From the NCBI RefSeq assembly GCF_003688995.1, contig NZ_PENI01000043.1:1-64000 (forward strand): a DNA stretch of 64,000 bases, given 5' to 3'. The translations under genes and the position numbers were made by a program. Below the pieces are notes generated by a model. It was not told the origin of the DNA, searched no databases, and saw only the letters and a list, made by a program, of their open reading frames with translations. Below are positions 26,131 through 35,223 of this stretch, piece by piece (position 1 is the first letter of the stretch; the number at the start of each line of letters is the position of its first letter). The DNA comes from Streptomyces shenzhenensis. Lineage in GTDB: Bacteria; Actinomycetota; Actinomycetes; Streptomycetales; Streptomycetaceae.

Positions 26131-27558
26131 ATGTACGACGTCATCGTGATCGGCGCGGGTCCGGTCGGGGAGAACGTGGCCGACCGGGTGGTGCAGGGCG
26201 GGCTGACCGCCGCCATCGTCGAGCGGGAACTGGTCGGTGGCGAGTGCTCCTACTGGGCCTGCATGCCGACCAAGGCACTGCTGCGGAGCACGGCCGCGCT
26301 CCGGGCGGCCCGACAGGTGCCGGGAGCGCGTGAGGCGGTGACCGGTGACCTGGACGTCCCGGCTGTGCTCCGTCGTCGTGACTCCTTTTCCTCGCACTGG
26401 AAGGACGACGGGCAGGTGTCTTGGCTCAACTCGGCTGGGATCACGCTGTACCGGGGCCAGGGACGGATCAGCTCCGACCGGGTCGTCGAGGTCACCGATG
26501 AGGCTGGTGCCGAGACGTTGCTGACTGCGAAGCACGCGGTGGTGATCGCGACGGGCAGCGCGGCGCTGCTGCCGGACATCCCTGGTCTGCGCGAGGCAGA
26601 CCCGTGGAGCAGCCGGGAAGCGGCCGCTGCGAGCGCGGTTCCCGGCCGGCTCGCCGTCATCGGCGGCGGCGTCGTGGCGTCGGAGATGGCGACGGCGTTC
26701 GCCGCCCTGGGATCTTCTGTGACGATGCTGGCCCGCGACGGTGTCCTACCGCTCGCGGAGCCGTTCGTCGGAGAGCGCGTCACCGAGTCGTTGCGGGAAG
26801 CCGGTGTCTCGGTGCTCGTCGGTGCGGAGGCTGGGGCCGTGAAACGTGACGGTGACGGTACGGTGCACATCACGCTCACCACCGGCGAGCACATCGAAGC
26901 CGACGAGGTCCTCGTCGCGATCGGCCGCACGCCGAACACCCGGGACATCGGCCTCGGCGCCGTCGGTCTGACGCAGGGTGCCTGGCTCACGGTGGACGAC
27001 ACGCTGCGGGTGCTCGGAGAAGACGGGGCGCCGCTGGCTGACGGGTGGCTGTATGCGGCTGGTGACGTCAACCGGCGCGTACTGCTGACCCACCAGGGCA
27101 AGTACCAGGCCCGTGCCGTGGGTGATGTCATCGTGGCGCGCGCCAAGGGCGAAGCGGTCGACGACAGACCGTGGGGCCGCCACGTGGCCACCGCTGACGA
27201 GCGTGCGGTGCCTCAAGTGGTCTTCACCGAACCGGAGATCGCGTCGGTGGGACTGACCGCGGCCGCGGCCGAGGCGGCCGGGCTGCGCATCCGCGTCGTC
27301 GACCACGACCTGGGTGCCGTCGCGGGATCGGCCCTTCACGCCGACGGATACCAGGGGCACGCCCGCATGGTCGTCGACGAGGACCGCAAGGTGATCGTCG
27401 GCTTCACACTCGTCGGGCCCGATGTCGCGGAACTGCTGCACGCCGCGACGATCGCGGTCGTCGGCGAGGTCCCACTCGACCGGCTGTGGCACGCGGTCCC
27501 GGCGTTCCCGACCGTCAGCGAGGTGTGGCTGCGGCTGCTGGAAGCATACGGCCGCTGA
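26131..27558 (+). CDS. Class I pyridine nucleotide-disulfide oxidoreductase
   Basis: 475 residues from ATG 26131. Order: FAD-binding GAGPVGENVADR at about 8-19; redox disulfide Cys39/Cys44 in GGECSYWACMPTK; NAD(P) fold GGGVVASEMATAFAALG; FAD site LYAAGDV; dimerisation domain with the proton-transfer His in WHAVPAFPTVSEVW. It has all parts of a dihydrolipoamide- or mercuric-reductase-like enzyme, but the residues between the cysteines (SYWA) differ from the usual VNVG. No lipoyl enzyme or mer gene is near, so a thiol or quinone reductase role controlled by TetR is inferred. Confidence 0.9.
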   Translation: MYDVIVIGAGPVGENVADRVVQGGLTAAIVERELVGGECSYWACMPTKALLRSTAALRAARQVPGAREAVTGDLDVPAVLRRRDSFSSHWKDDGQVSWLNSAGITLYRGQGRISSDRVVEVTDEAGAETLLTAKHAVVIATGSAALLPDIPGLREADPWSSREAAAASAVPGRLAVIGGGVVASEMATAFAALGSSVTMLARDGVLPLAEPFVGERVTESLREAGVSVLVGAEAGAVKRDGDGTVHITLTTGEHIEADEVLVAIGRTPNTRDIGLGAVGLTQGAWLTVDDTLRVLGEDGAPLADGWLYAAGDVNRRVLLTHQGKYQARAVGDVIVARAKGEAVDDRPWGRHVATADERAVPQVVFTEPEIASVGLTAAAAEAAGLRIRVVDHDLGAVAGSALHADGYQGHARMVVDEDRKVIVGFTLVGPDVAELLHAATIAVVGEVPLDRLWHAVPAFPTVSEVWLRLLEAYGR

Positions 27559-27649
27559 CCGTCCGATGTTTCCTCCTCCCCAGGCGACCGCGACGGGGCA
27601 AGAGGGCGGCAGAGAAGGCAGGGGCCATTGTGATTCCACGAGTCGGTAC

Positions 27650-28275
27650 GAGGACGGCGGTTCTGAGGGCAGGGCGCTGGAGTTGCTGCGCCTGGGGGAG
27701 GGCCGTGTTCTCGAGTTCGCCGTACACGGTCCCGACCATGGACCGGTCGTTCTCTTCCACCATGGCATGCCAGGTTCGGCGGTGCCCATGGACTCCGCCC
27801 ACGGCTCGGTCACTGACAGGGGGTTCGGCGTTGTCACGTACTCCCGCGCAGGCTATGGCGCGTCGACCCCGGCACCTGGGCGTACGGTTGCCGGCACCGC
27901 CGCGGCGACCCTGCCGACCTCGCCGCAGGGATGGCGAGTCTGCTCCCCGAGGTGGATGCCGCCGCGCTCACCGGTGCCTACGGCGCGGACAACGCCGCGC
28001 ACATGAACCACGGACTTGCGGCTGGGGAGGACGGATGGCTCGAGGACCTTCACGCGCTGACGACACCGTGGGGATTCGACCCAGGTGACATCGCCGTTCC
28101 CGTTGATTTGTGGCACGGTGCCCTCGATCGGATGGTGCCGGTCGCGCACGGGCAGTGGCTGGCCCGGCATGTGCCGACCGTCCGTGCTCATGTCGAGGGC
28201 GGCCACGGACACATCTCGATCGGCGCCGGAAGCCTGGGCGACAAGCTCGACCGGCTCAGGTCGAGGACATCCTGA
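27650..28275 (+). pseudogene. Alpha/beta hydrolase with internal deletion
   Basis: The N-terminal part (ELLRLGEGRVLEFAVHGPD, VVLFHHGMPGSAVPMDS, GFGVVTYSRAGYGAS) is read in one frame to about 27890. The C-terminal part (MASLLPEVDAAALTG, WGFDPGDIAVPVDLWHGALD, GGHGHISIGAG) is in another from about 27910. In intact relatives some 120 residues, including the nucleophile elbow GxSxG, lie between these; here they are gone. The active serine is therefore missing and the frame is broken. Confident that it is dead. Confidence 0.75.
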
Positions 28276-28567
28276 CCGGACCGACCGTGGCGCATGGGCC
28301 TGTGGAACAACAGTTGCTCGAAGCTTTCGATCTCGCCTTCGCGGAATTCGACCGGCTGGTGCACCCGCTCCGGGTGCTCGGAATGGACCCTGCGGGACCT
28401 TGCCAACCAAGGGACGGTGGGCTCGCTGCTTGGCGTACCACTCCGGCGTGATCGCCGGCCTCCACCCCGAGCACGACCTTGCCACACTCCACGCCCTCAC
28501 CCCCTACAGCAAGGCCAGTTCGATGCCTCGATCCGGCGTATCCGAGCGACTCCTGTCGCCTCCCGGC
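28276..28567. other. Unrecognised, possibly degraded coding stretch
   Basis: Frames give fragments with protein-like composition: VEQQLLEAFDLAFAEFDRLV near 28300 and LAYHSGVIAGLHPEHDLA near 28420. They do not join in one frame and I cannot assign a family. Probably another decayed gene between the hydrolase remnant and the convergent XRE gene. Confidence 0.35.
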
Positions 28568-29413
28568 TCAGCCAGGGGCCAGCGATCCAGAGGTGATGAT
28601 CCGTAGCAGTTCGAGTGTCTCGGCGTCGCTCGATCCAGGTCTGGCTGTGAAGAGGACGAGCTGCTGATCCCGGTCCGGGAGCAGGAGGGTGTCGCAGTCC
28701 ACGGTGATCGGGCCGACCTCGGGGTGCCGGAACGTCTTGGTGATGATGGGCTTGGGCTGGACGTCGTGGCGCTGCCAGAGCCGGTCGAAGTCCTCACTGT
28801 TCGCGCGGAGTTCGGCGACGAGGTCGCGGATCACGGGGTCGTCGGCGTAACGGGCCGCGGCGGTGCGGAGCTGGCTGACGACGTGGGGGCGGAACTCGGT
28901 CATGTCGGCGACGTCGGAACGGGTCTTTCGAGCCACCTCGGGCAGGAAGGCACGCCGGGCGAGGTTGCGATCTGCGGGAGTCGCACCGGCAAGGTCGCCG
29001 AGAAGTGCCACCCCGAGGTCGTTCCAGGCGATGATCTCGAACGCGGCGGACAGGACGACACCCACCGCGCCGGGCAGTCGGTCGATCAAGGAGACGATGC
29101 TTGCCCTCACGGTCCGGTCGTGCGTCGCGGCGCTCTTCCGCGCTGTACCCGCCAGATCATGCAGGTGTGTGGCCTCCGCATCGGTGAGCAACAGGGCGTC
29201 GGTGATACCGGCGAGCACCTCGCTGGACGGCCGGGGTGCCCGACCCTGTTCGAGGCGGGTGTAGTACTCGGTGGAGATGTGGGCAAGGACGGCGACCTCC
29301 TCGCGGCGAAGGCCCGGAGTGCGGCGTCGGGCACCGTAGGCGAGGCCGACGTCGGAAGGGCGCAGGCGCTCACGCCGACTGCGGAGGAAGTCACCAAGCT
29401 CCTGCTTGTCCAT
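28568..29413 (-). CDS. XRE-type regulator with MmyB-like ligand domain
   Basis: 281 residues from ATG 29411-29413 (MDKQELGDFLRSRRERLRP). The N-terminal HTH_31 domain has RRTPGLRREEVAVLAHISTEYYTRLEQGR, the hallmark of this family. The C-terminal MmyB-like PAS-type ligand pocket runs from about 105 (GVVLSAAFEIIAWNDLGVALLGD) to the end (CDTLLLPDRDQQLVLFTARPGS). Such genes usually sit divergent to an SDR that they control, and here the SDR at 29500 starts 86 bases away. A fatty-acid-like ligand has been suggested for MmyB domains. Confidence 0.92.
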   Translation of the reverse strand: MDKQELGDFLRSRRERLRPSDVGLAYGARRRTPGLRREEVAVLAHISTEYYTRLEQGRAPRPSSEVLAGITDALLLTDAEATHLHDLAGTARKSAATHDRTVRASIVSLIDRLPGAVGVVLSAAFEIIAWNDLGVALLGDLAGATPADRNLARRAFLPEVARKTRSDVADMTEFRPHVVSQLRTAAARYADDPVIRDLVAELRANSEDFDRLWQRHDVQPKPIITKTFRHPEVGPITVDCDTLLLPDRDQQLVLFTARPGSSDAETLELLRIITSGSLAPG

Positions 29414-29499
29414 GAATCCAGTGTGCTCTCCCGGGGCTTGCGTAGCCGGGTACAGGCTGTGCCTGCCTATCGCGCGGGGCCGCGACGAGGCTGGCGGAC

Positions 29500-30306
29500 A
29501 TGACAGACCAGACAGCAATCGACGAATCGGCTCCCGCTTCGAAGGGCGGGCTGCTCGACGGCAAGGTCATCCTGGTCACCGGCGCGAGCCGCGGGATCGG
29601 CGCGGCCGCTGCGAGCCTGTTCGCGGAGGAGGGAGCCGAGGTCGTCCTCGCCGCGCGTGACGAGACGGCCCTGCAGCGCGTCGTGGACGGGATTCGTGCC
29701 GCGGGCGGCATCGCCGACGCGGTCGTCTTCGACCTCGCCGACGCGGACAGCACCTGGGCGGGCGTAGCGCGCGCGGCGAAGCTCTACGGGCGACTCGACG
29801 GGGCGTTCAACAACGCCGGCGCTCCGCAGCAGCCCGGCCCGCTGGATGTCACCTCGGAGGAGGACATCGACGCACAGGCCACCGTTAACTTCCGCGGACA
29901 GTGGACGGCGATGAAGGCGCAGCCCGAGGCGATGCGCGCGATCGGCGGCGGCGCGATCGTGAACACCTCGAGCCTCGGCGGTCTGCGGCAGAGCACCGAC
30001 CTCCCGGCCTACAGCGCGATCAAGCGTGCCCTGAACAGCCTGACTGAGACGGCCGCGGTGACGTGGGCCCGCGAGGGCATCCGCGTGAACGCTCTCGCGC
30101 CGGGCGGAACGCTCACGGACATGTGGAACCAGTGGGAGGCCGCGCAGCCCGGAACGATCGCGGCGGTCGGTGCCGCCGTCCCGCTCGGGCGCATGGTTGA
30201 GCCCCGAGAGGTGGCCGAGGCGGCGGCCTGGCTGCTCAGCGATCGCGCCGCGATGGTCACGGGCGTTGTGCTCCCCGTCGACGGCGGCGGCAGCGTCGCC
30301 GGCTGA
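29500..30306 (+). CDS. SDR family oxidoreductase
   Basis: 268 residues, classical SDR. Cofactor motif TGASRGIG near 27-34; NNAG in FNNAGAPQQPG; catalytic Ser in NTSSLGGLRQ; Tyr-x-x-x-Lys in YSAIKRAL; C-terminal PVDGGGSVAG. Sequence resembles FabG-like/glucose-1-dehydrogenase-like proteins. It is divergent from the XRE regulator and followed, 41 bases on, by a conserved small protein. Substrate unknown. Confidence 0.9.
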   Translation: MTDQTAIDESAPASKGGLLDGKVILVTGASRGIGAAAASLFAEEGAEVVLAARDETALQRVVDGIRAAGGIADAVVFDLADADSTWAGVARAAKLYGRLDGAFNNAGAPQQPGPLDVTSEEDIDAQATVNFRGQWTAMKAQPEAMRAIGGGAIVNTSSLGGLRQSTDLPAYSAIKRALNSLTETAAVTWAREGIRVNALAPGGTLTDMWNQWEAAQPGTIAAVGAAVPLGRMVEPREVAEAAAWLLSDRAAMVTGVVLPVDGGGSVAG

Positions 30307-30347
30307 ACGGCCCGCGCGTCCCGAAACGATCCCCGAGAGGACATTTC

Positions 30348-30737
30348 ATGAGCATCGTGCTGAACGTGGGTCTCGCCCCCCGAGTCGTCGGCGACCCCGA
30401 TGCGCCCAGCACAGCATTCCCGACCGTCGACTCGGCGCAGGTCCAGGCGGGACTGGACGCCGCTGCCGTCGAGCTGGCCGAGTTGGGCCTCGACTTCGAG
30501 ACCTGCCTGCTCGACCGGAGTGATCACGCCGAGGAGCAGTTCCGTGCCGTCGTGAGCCAGAGGCACTACGACATCATCGTGTTCGGCGGCGGAGTGCGCC
30601 TGGAGCCGTCGATGACGCCGCTGTTCGAGAAGCTCATCAACGTCGCCCGGACCTACGCCCCCAAGGCAGTGCTCTGTTTCAACACCGGCCCCGATTCCAC
30701 GGTGGATGCCGTGCGGCGGTGGTGGCCCCGGGGGTAG
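30348..30737 (+). CDS. Conserved hypothetical protein (Rossmann-like)
   Basis: 129 residues starting MSIVLNVGLAPRVV with ATG 30348, 41 bases after the SDR, and likely in its operon; AGAGGACATTTC precedes it. Alternating beta/alpha pattern with YDIIVFGGGVRLEPSM and TPLFEKLINVARTYAPKAVLCFNTGP suggests a small Rossmann-like or receiver-like fold. Similar short proteins occur downstream of XRE/SDR pairs; their function is unknown. The C-terminus DAVRRWWPRG may be natural. Confidence 0.7.
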   Translation: MSIVLNVGLAPRVVGDPDAPSTAFPTVDSAQVQAGLDAAAVELAELGLDFETCLLDRSDHAEEQFRAVVSQRHYDIIVFGGGVRLEPSMTPLFEKLINVARTYAPKAVLCFNTGPDSTVDAVRRWWPRG

Positions 30738-30824
30738 CGACGCTGCGGCCATGCTCACCTGAGTTCACATGAAGAGAGGAACCTGCATGCGCGCAGCGCG
30801 CCATGACGACCACGGATCGGCTGA

Positions 30825-31100
30825 GTCCTCGACTTCGCCGTCCGGGGAGACCGGGAACGGCTCGGCATGCTCCGCCCCCTGCACGATGCCGTGGCCCTCA
30901 ACGTGGTCCGCAGCGTCGACTCGCCCGCCGAGATCCCCGACCTGACCGACCACTACGTCGACGCCCTCGCCGCCCTGGTCGACGCCAAGCTCCACGCCCG
31001 CGAGCCGGCCCGGCGCGTGCAACTGGTGGACCTGATGGGTGCACTCCAGCAGTCGGTACGCGATGCCCGCGCCGCCCGCGGTCAACCGGACGGTTCGTGA
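30825..31100 (+). pseudogene. Ku-type DNA end-joining protein, C-terminal fragment
   Basis: The frame reads VLDFAVRGDRERLGMLRPLH, then a P-L-T-D-H-Y-V-D-A-L block: IPDLTDHYVDALAALVDAKL, and QLVDLMGALQQSVRDARAARG before TGA 31098-31100. This corresponds to the last third of bacterial Ku (RERLGxLR..., YxDxYxxALxxLIxAK..., VxDLMxALxxSL). The DNA-ring domain is absent upstream, so it is a truncated remnant and cannot form a Ku homodimer ring. Its 3' end overlaps the opposite-strand gene at 31082. Confidence 0.65.
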
Positions 31101-31375
31101 TCATCCGCACGCCTCGTGCTGCCGGAACGGGCTTCGACGGCAGCAAGCCGCAGACGCGCCATCCGCTCCCGGTGGTGGAACCAGGCCCGCCACACGTCAC
31201 GCCGGTGCTCGGACTCCTGCGGGAGAAGGGCCGCGATCGTGCTGATGACGGCGCCGGCCACCGCTACGAGAGCGGCAACGCCCCATCCGCCTGGGTAGGT
31301 CCTACCGACCAGGAGCGCCGCTCCCACGCCGGCGGGCGTAGCGGTCCAGGTGAGAATGCGGCGGAAGGTGATCAT
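31082..31375 (-). CDS. Small membrane protein, hypothetical
   Basis: 97 residues. Two hydrophobic segments (about 12-27 and 33-50: VGAALLVGRTYPGGWG and VAALVAVAGAVISTIAALL) followed by a charged, Arg-rich cytoplasmic tail (HRRDVWRAWFHHRERMARLRL). No family recognised. It overlaps the tail of the Ku remnant on the other strand. Plausible but not certain to be real. Confidence 0.45.
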   Translation of the reverse strand: MITFRRILTWTATPAGVGAALLVGRTYPGGWGVAALVAVAGAVISTIAALLPQESEHRRDVWRAWFHHRERMARLRLAAVEARSGSTRRADDHEPSG

Positions 31376-31799
31376 GTCGGGTCCTTCGGGTGCGGAGGGC
31401 AGACGCGCCGGATGCGCCTGCGGGGCGGGGCGTGCAGCAGTCCCAGCCCTTGTGGCGCGGGCAGCGGATCTGACAGTGCCGAAGCGTGGGGGAGCGTGGG
31501 GTTAGCCGCGCAAGTCCTGCTCGCCGACGTCGAGGGTGTGACACGACTCCGTACACAGGGCCGGCTGGGCCGCGTTGGCACCGGATGTCGGCGTACCCTC
31601 AGCATCCATCCCTGAGCACGCCGATTCACCCGATCTGACCTGCGGCTTTGTCGAGTCATGCCCTTGAACGGCCCACGTGTGCCCGCTACGGCGCCCATCG
31701 CCGCGACTGGAGCAGCCGTATTCCGCACCACCACTGTGGCCGGTCGACCGGGGACATACACCACAGCAGGCCAAGCCCCGCAAGCCTCCACCTCGCCGG

Positions 31800-32199
31800 C
31801 CGTATGCCGCCGAACTCCTGGTCGACGGCGCGGCCGTGGGCAGGGTCGGCTACATGCTGGAGGACCGCGTCAGCCCGGTCGAGGAGTTTCTCGGCACGCT
31901 GGAACGCGTCGTGGCCAGCGGCACGGTCCTCGACCCAGAGCCCGTCACCGAGCTGCTCACTCTCCGCCGCGGCACGCTGGTCGACACGCTCACCCCGCGC
32001 GAGCGCGAGGTGCTCAAGCTCAGGTGCAGGGCGTCGACAACGGCACGATCGCCACCACGCTGGTCATCACCGAACGCTCCGTGAGCAAGCGCATCGACAA
32101 CGTCTTCCTCAAGCTGGCCCCCGTGGTCCGGCCAACAGCCACCGGCGCGTCCTCGCTGTTCTGGCCTACCTCAACAGCAGCTCCACCCAGCACGGTTGA
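31800..32199 (+). pseudogene. LuxR-type response regulator, 5'-truncated and frameshifted
   Basis: First frame: AAELLVDGAAVGRVGYMLED, the end of a NarL-like receiver, then VLDPEPVTELL and DTLTPREREVLKL, the start of the LuxR HTH. A frame change near 32025 gives VQGVDNGTIATTLVITERSV (the recognition helix), and a second near 32130 gives HRRVLAVLAYLNSS and the stop. The phospho-acceptor Asp part is missing. Dead remnant of a two-component regulator; no kinase nearby. Confidence 0.75.
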
Positions 32200-32317
32200 C
32201 CACCTGTCAGGCAGGAAGACGCGTTTCCGGCCCATCTACCCATGCAATTAAGTCAGTCGGTTGATTTAAAGGGAGTGCTCGGGATTAAGTAGGCGCGCGA
32301 CTGATCGGAGGAGACGG

Positions 32318-32566
32318 CATGAGTCAGCCGAGCTCTGCGAAACCCCAGCAGTACCCGTTCACTCCCACCGGGGCGCTCTCGCCCCGAAGGAGTGGGCGGA
32401 ACTCCGAAAGGAGCGTCCCGTGGCCCCGGTGACCTTTCCCAGCGGTGATCAGGCGATGCTCCTGACGCGGCACCGCGACGTGCTGCCGGCCGTCGGAGCC
32501 GGTGAACTGCGGTGTGAGGAGAGCATGTTGACCACTCCGTTGCGCGAAGTGCCGGTGACATGGTGA
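32318..32566 (+). pseudogene. Cytochrome P450 collapsed to its two ends
   Basis: From ATG 32318: MSQPSSAKPQQYPFTPTGAL, then a frame change after SP (about 32380), then KEWAELRKERPVAPVTF and MLLTRHRDVLPAVGAGELRC, a typical P450 N-terminus. It jumps directly to a short tail ending REVPVTW and TGA at 32564-32566, the terminal pattern seen in the intact P450 (HELPVTW, 36591-36609). About 300 internal residues, including the haem loop, are missing. The end overlaps the TetR ATG at 32560. Confidence 0.7.
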
Positions 32567-33255
32567 ACGACACCACGGATCTGACGGAGCGCAGATCCCC
32601 TCGCGGGGCCGGGACCCGCGAGGCGATCATGGCGGCGGCCGAGCGCCTGTACGCCGAGCACGGTCTTTCGAGCGTCTCCAACCGGCAGATCGGCGAGGCC
32701 GCAGGGCAGGCCAACACCACCGTCGTCAGCTACCACTTCGGCAGCAAGGCGGCGCTGGTGCGTGCCATCATGACCAGGCACGCCGCACACGTCGACGCCA
32801 TCCGCCAGCGGTACGTGGAGGACGCCGGCGGCAGCGACGACGTGCGGCAGTGGGTCCGCTGCCTGGTCCGCCCCGTGACCGAGCACCTGGACACCCTCGG
32901 TGTGCCGTCCTGGCACGCGCGGTTCGCCGTGCAGGTGCTCACCGACCCCCTGATACGAGCCCTGGTCACCGACGAGTCGCTCACCCGCGACAGCCTCTGG
33001 CAGACCCTGCTCGGCCTGGGAAGATGCCTGGAGTCCACCCTCTCCGCGGACGTGCGCCGCGAGCGCGGACACATGGCCCGCCACCTGATCACCCACACCT
33101 GCGCGGAGCACGAACGGGCCCTCGCTGACGGCACGGCCGAGCCCGGCGCCTCCTGGCCGCGCACCGCGACGGCCCTTGAGGACGCGCTGGTGGGACTGCT
33201 CACCGCCCCCACGACTCACCTCACCGGAGGCGCCGATGAAGTACCCAGCCCATGA
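32560..33255 (+). CDS. TetR/AcrR family transcriptional regulator
   Basis: 231 residues. The HTH is LSSVSNRQIGEAAGQANTTVVSYHFGSKAALVRAIM; the C-terminal domain is of the PsrA-like long-helix type (RHLITHTCAEHERAL). The ATG overlaps the tail of the P450 remnant (ATGGTGA), which implies that the regulator was once translationally coupled to that P450. It now stands at the head of a run of genes that ends with an intact P450 system (33833-36609) and may control it. Confidence 0.88.
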   Translation: MVNDTTDLTERRSPRGAGTREAIMAAAERLYAEHGLSSVSNRQIGEAAGQANTTVVSYHFGSKAALVRAIMTRHAAHVDAIRQRYVEDAGGSDDVRQWVRCLVRPVTEHLDTLGVPSWHARFAVQVLTDPLIRALVTDESLTRDSLWQTLLGLGRCLESTLSADVRRERGHMARHLITHTCAEHERALADGTAEPGASWPRTATALEDALVGLLTAPTTHLTGGADEVPSP

Positions 33256-33343
33256 ACGGGGGCGTCCCCGCAGACGCCTCCGCCCGGCCGCGGCAGCGAT
33301 GTCGCCGCCGACCAGGGTGTAGCGGGCTACACCCGCGGCTGGG

Positions 33344-33775
33344 GTGGCCGCTCTCTCGTCCCGCCGTCCGGCCCGCACGAAGCTGGAGGCAAGAGAACGG
33401 ACCGACAGTGAGACCCGACATGAAGCACCGTTGTCACGCGTCGCCCACTGGACTCTGCTCGTCCTCGGGCTGCTGTTCGGTGCGGTCTCCGGCGAGTTCC
33501 TCGACGGAGAGCAGGCGACCGCCGCCCCCTACGGCGGCCTGGCCGTCAGCCTCCTGGCGGGCCGGCGCGTCACCCGCACCCTCCAGGCCGAGCGAGCCCT
33601 GGCAAAGAAGCCCGTGCTCTGGTTCCTGTTCAACGGCACCGCCGACGCGTACTTCCGCGTCCTCGGCGAAACCGGCCGCGATCTGACCATCAGCGTCCTG
33701 CTCGCCCTTGTCTCGCTCGGCACCGCCGGCGGTCTGGTCAACGGCCACCGGAACCTGCCGAGCCTGAGTGCCTGA
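33344..33775 (+). CDS. Small membrane protein, hypothetical
   Basis: 143 residues from GTG 33344; the start is uncertain, and the convincing part begins near SRVAHWTLLVLGLLFGAVSG. Three hydrophobic segments (about 35-50, 60-72 and 112-130). No family recognised. It lies 57 bases before the ferredoxin gene on the same strand and may belong to the P450 operon. Confidence 0.55.
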   Translation: MAALSSRRPARTKLEARERTDSETRHEAPLSRVAHWTLLVLGLLFGAVSGEFLDGEQATAAPYGGLAVSLLAGRRVTRTLQAERALAKKPVLWFLFNGTADAYFRVLGETGRDLTISVLLALVSLGTAGGLVNGHRNLPSLSA

Positions 33776-33832
33776 TCCAGCCCACCCGCCGGGTCCGGCC
33801 TCTGTCCCCCCCACCGAAACACGAGGAGAACC

Positions 33833-34033
33833 ATGAAGATCACCGTCGAGGAAGAGAAGTGCTGCGGCGCCGGACAGTGCGTGCTGATCGCCCCTGAGGT
33901 CTTCGACCAGCGCGACGACGACGGCATCGTCATCCTGCTCGACGCCGCCCCCGCGGAGGACCAGCACGAGCAGGTCCGTGAGGCCGCCGCCGTCTGCCCC
34001 GCCGCCTGCATCCACCTGGACGACAACGCATGA
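33833..34033 (+). CDS. 3Fe-4S type ferredoxin (P450 partner)
   Basis: 66 residues. Cluster ligands Cys10 (or 11), Cys16 and Cys55 in KCCGAGQCVLIAPEVF and AVCPAACIHL; the second position of the usual 4Fe pattern is Gly/Ala, which fits the [3Fe-4S] ferredoxins that serve P450s in Streptomyces. ATG with AGGAGAACC just before it. The stop overlaps the reductase start (ATGA), so electrons likely pass from that reductase through this protein to the P450 at 35380. Confidence 0.92.
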   Translation: MKITVEEEKCCGAGQCVLIAPEVFDQRDDDGIVILLDAAPAEDQHEQVREAAAVCPAACIHLDDNA

Positions 34034-35223
34034 CTGCCGTACGAAGCGTTCTGGTCGTCGGAGCCTCGGCCGCGGGTCTGACGACGGCCGAGGCACTGCG
34101 CCGCAAGGGCTTCACCGGAACCCTGACCCTGCTCGGCGCGGAGCGCGAACTGCCCTACGACCGGCCACCGTTGTCGAAGCAAGTCCTGAGCGGGGCCTGG
34201 GAGCCGGAGCGCGCCCAGCTGCGTTCCACGCAGGCCCTGGCAGCGCTGGACGCGGAGTTCGTCCTCGGCGACCCCGCAGTCGGCTTCGACGCCGACAGCC
34301 GCGAGGTCACCACCGCGTCCGGGCGTACCCTCACCGCGGACGCCGTAGTCATCGCGACCGGTGTCACCGCTCGGACCCTGCCCGATCAGCGCGGGGTACG
34401 CGGTACCCACGTGGTCAGAAACCTGGAGGACGCCGCAGCGTTGAGGGCCGATCTGCTCTCCGCGCGTCGGGTCGTCGTCATCGGTGACGGCGTGCTGGGG
34501 GCGGAGACCGCGGCGACCGCGCGGCAGATGGGCCTGGACGTGACCCTGGTCGGGCCGCAGGCGGCACCGATGACCGAGCAGCTCGGCCCCCTGGTCGCCG
34601 GTCACCTCGCCGACCTCCATCTGCGCAACGGCGTCGAGCTGCGCGGCGGTGTACTGCTGGACGCCCTGCACACTCAGGGCGGTGCGGTCACCGGTCTGCG
34701 GCTCAGCGACGGCACGGAGCTGGAAGCGGACGTCGTGGTCACGGCGGTCGGTTGTGTTCCGGCCACGGACTGGCTGGGGAACAGCGGCCTGAACCTGGAC
34801 AACGGCGTTGTCTGCGACGCCCACTGCCGGGCGGCTCCGGGCGTCTGGGCGGTGGGGGACGTGGCGCGCTGGCACCACCAAGGGCTGGGGCGCCCCGTGC
34901 GTCTGGAGAACCGGACCAACGCGTCCGAGCAGGGCCTCGTCGTCGCTGCGGACATCCTCGGCAACGGCAAGCCCTATCTGCCCGTCCCGTACTTCTGGAC
35001 CGACCAGTTCGATGTCAAGCTTCAAGTCCACGGCATCGCCTCGCCCGTCGCCCAGGCAGAAGTCGTCGAGGGCGACCCCGTCGACGGGCGCTTCGTGGTC
35101 CGCCTCGAAGGCCCGCTGGGACCCGAGTGCGTCCTCGGCTGGAACATGCCCAAGCAGGCCCGTGTACAGCGCGCCGACCTGGTGGACTATTACACGCGGC
35201 CCCGGCAGCCCGTCACCCCCTGA
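34030..35223 (+). CDS. FAD-dependent ferredoxin reductase
   Basis: 397 residues. FAD-binding motif VVGASAAGLTTAEALRRKG at about 8-26; NAD(P)-binding motif VVVIGDGVLGAETAATARQMG near 153-173; second FAD motif APGVWAVGDVARW near 275-287. The C-terminal reductase domain holds YFWTDQFDVKLQVHG, typical of putidaredoxin-reductase/rubredoxin-reductase enzymes. It is coupled to the ferredoxin by an ATGA overlap and precedes the P450 by 156 bases. Confidence 0.93.
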   Translation: MTAVRSVLVVGASAAGLTTAEALRRKGFTGTLTLLGAERELPYDRPPLSKQVLSGAWEPERAQLRSTQALAALDAEFVLGDPAVGFDADSREVTTASGRTLTADAVVIATGVTARTLPDQRGVRGTHVVRNLEDAAALRADLLSARRVVVIGDGVLGAETAATARQMGLDVTLVGPQAAPMTEQLGPLVAGHLADLHLRNGVELRGGVLLDALHTQGGAVTGLRLSDGTELEADVVVTAVGCVPATDWLGNSGLNLDNGVVCDAHCRAAPGVWAVGDVARWHHQGLGRPVRLENRTNASEQGLVVAADILGNGKPYLPVPYFWTDQFDVKLQVHGIASPVAQAEVVEGDPVDGRFVVRLEGPLGPECVLGWNMPKQARVQRADLVDYYTRPRQPVTP

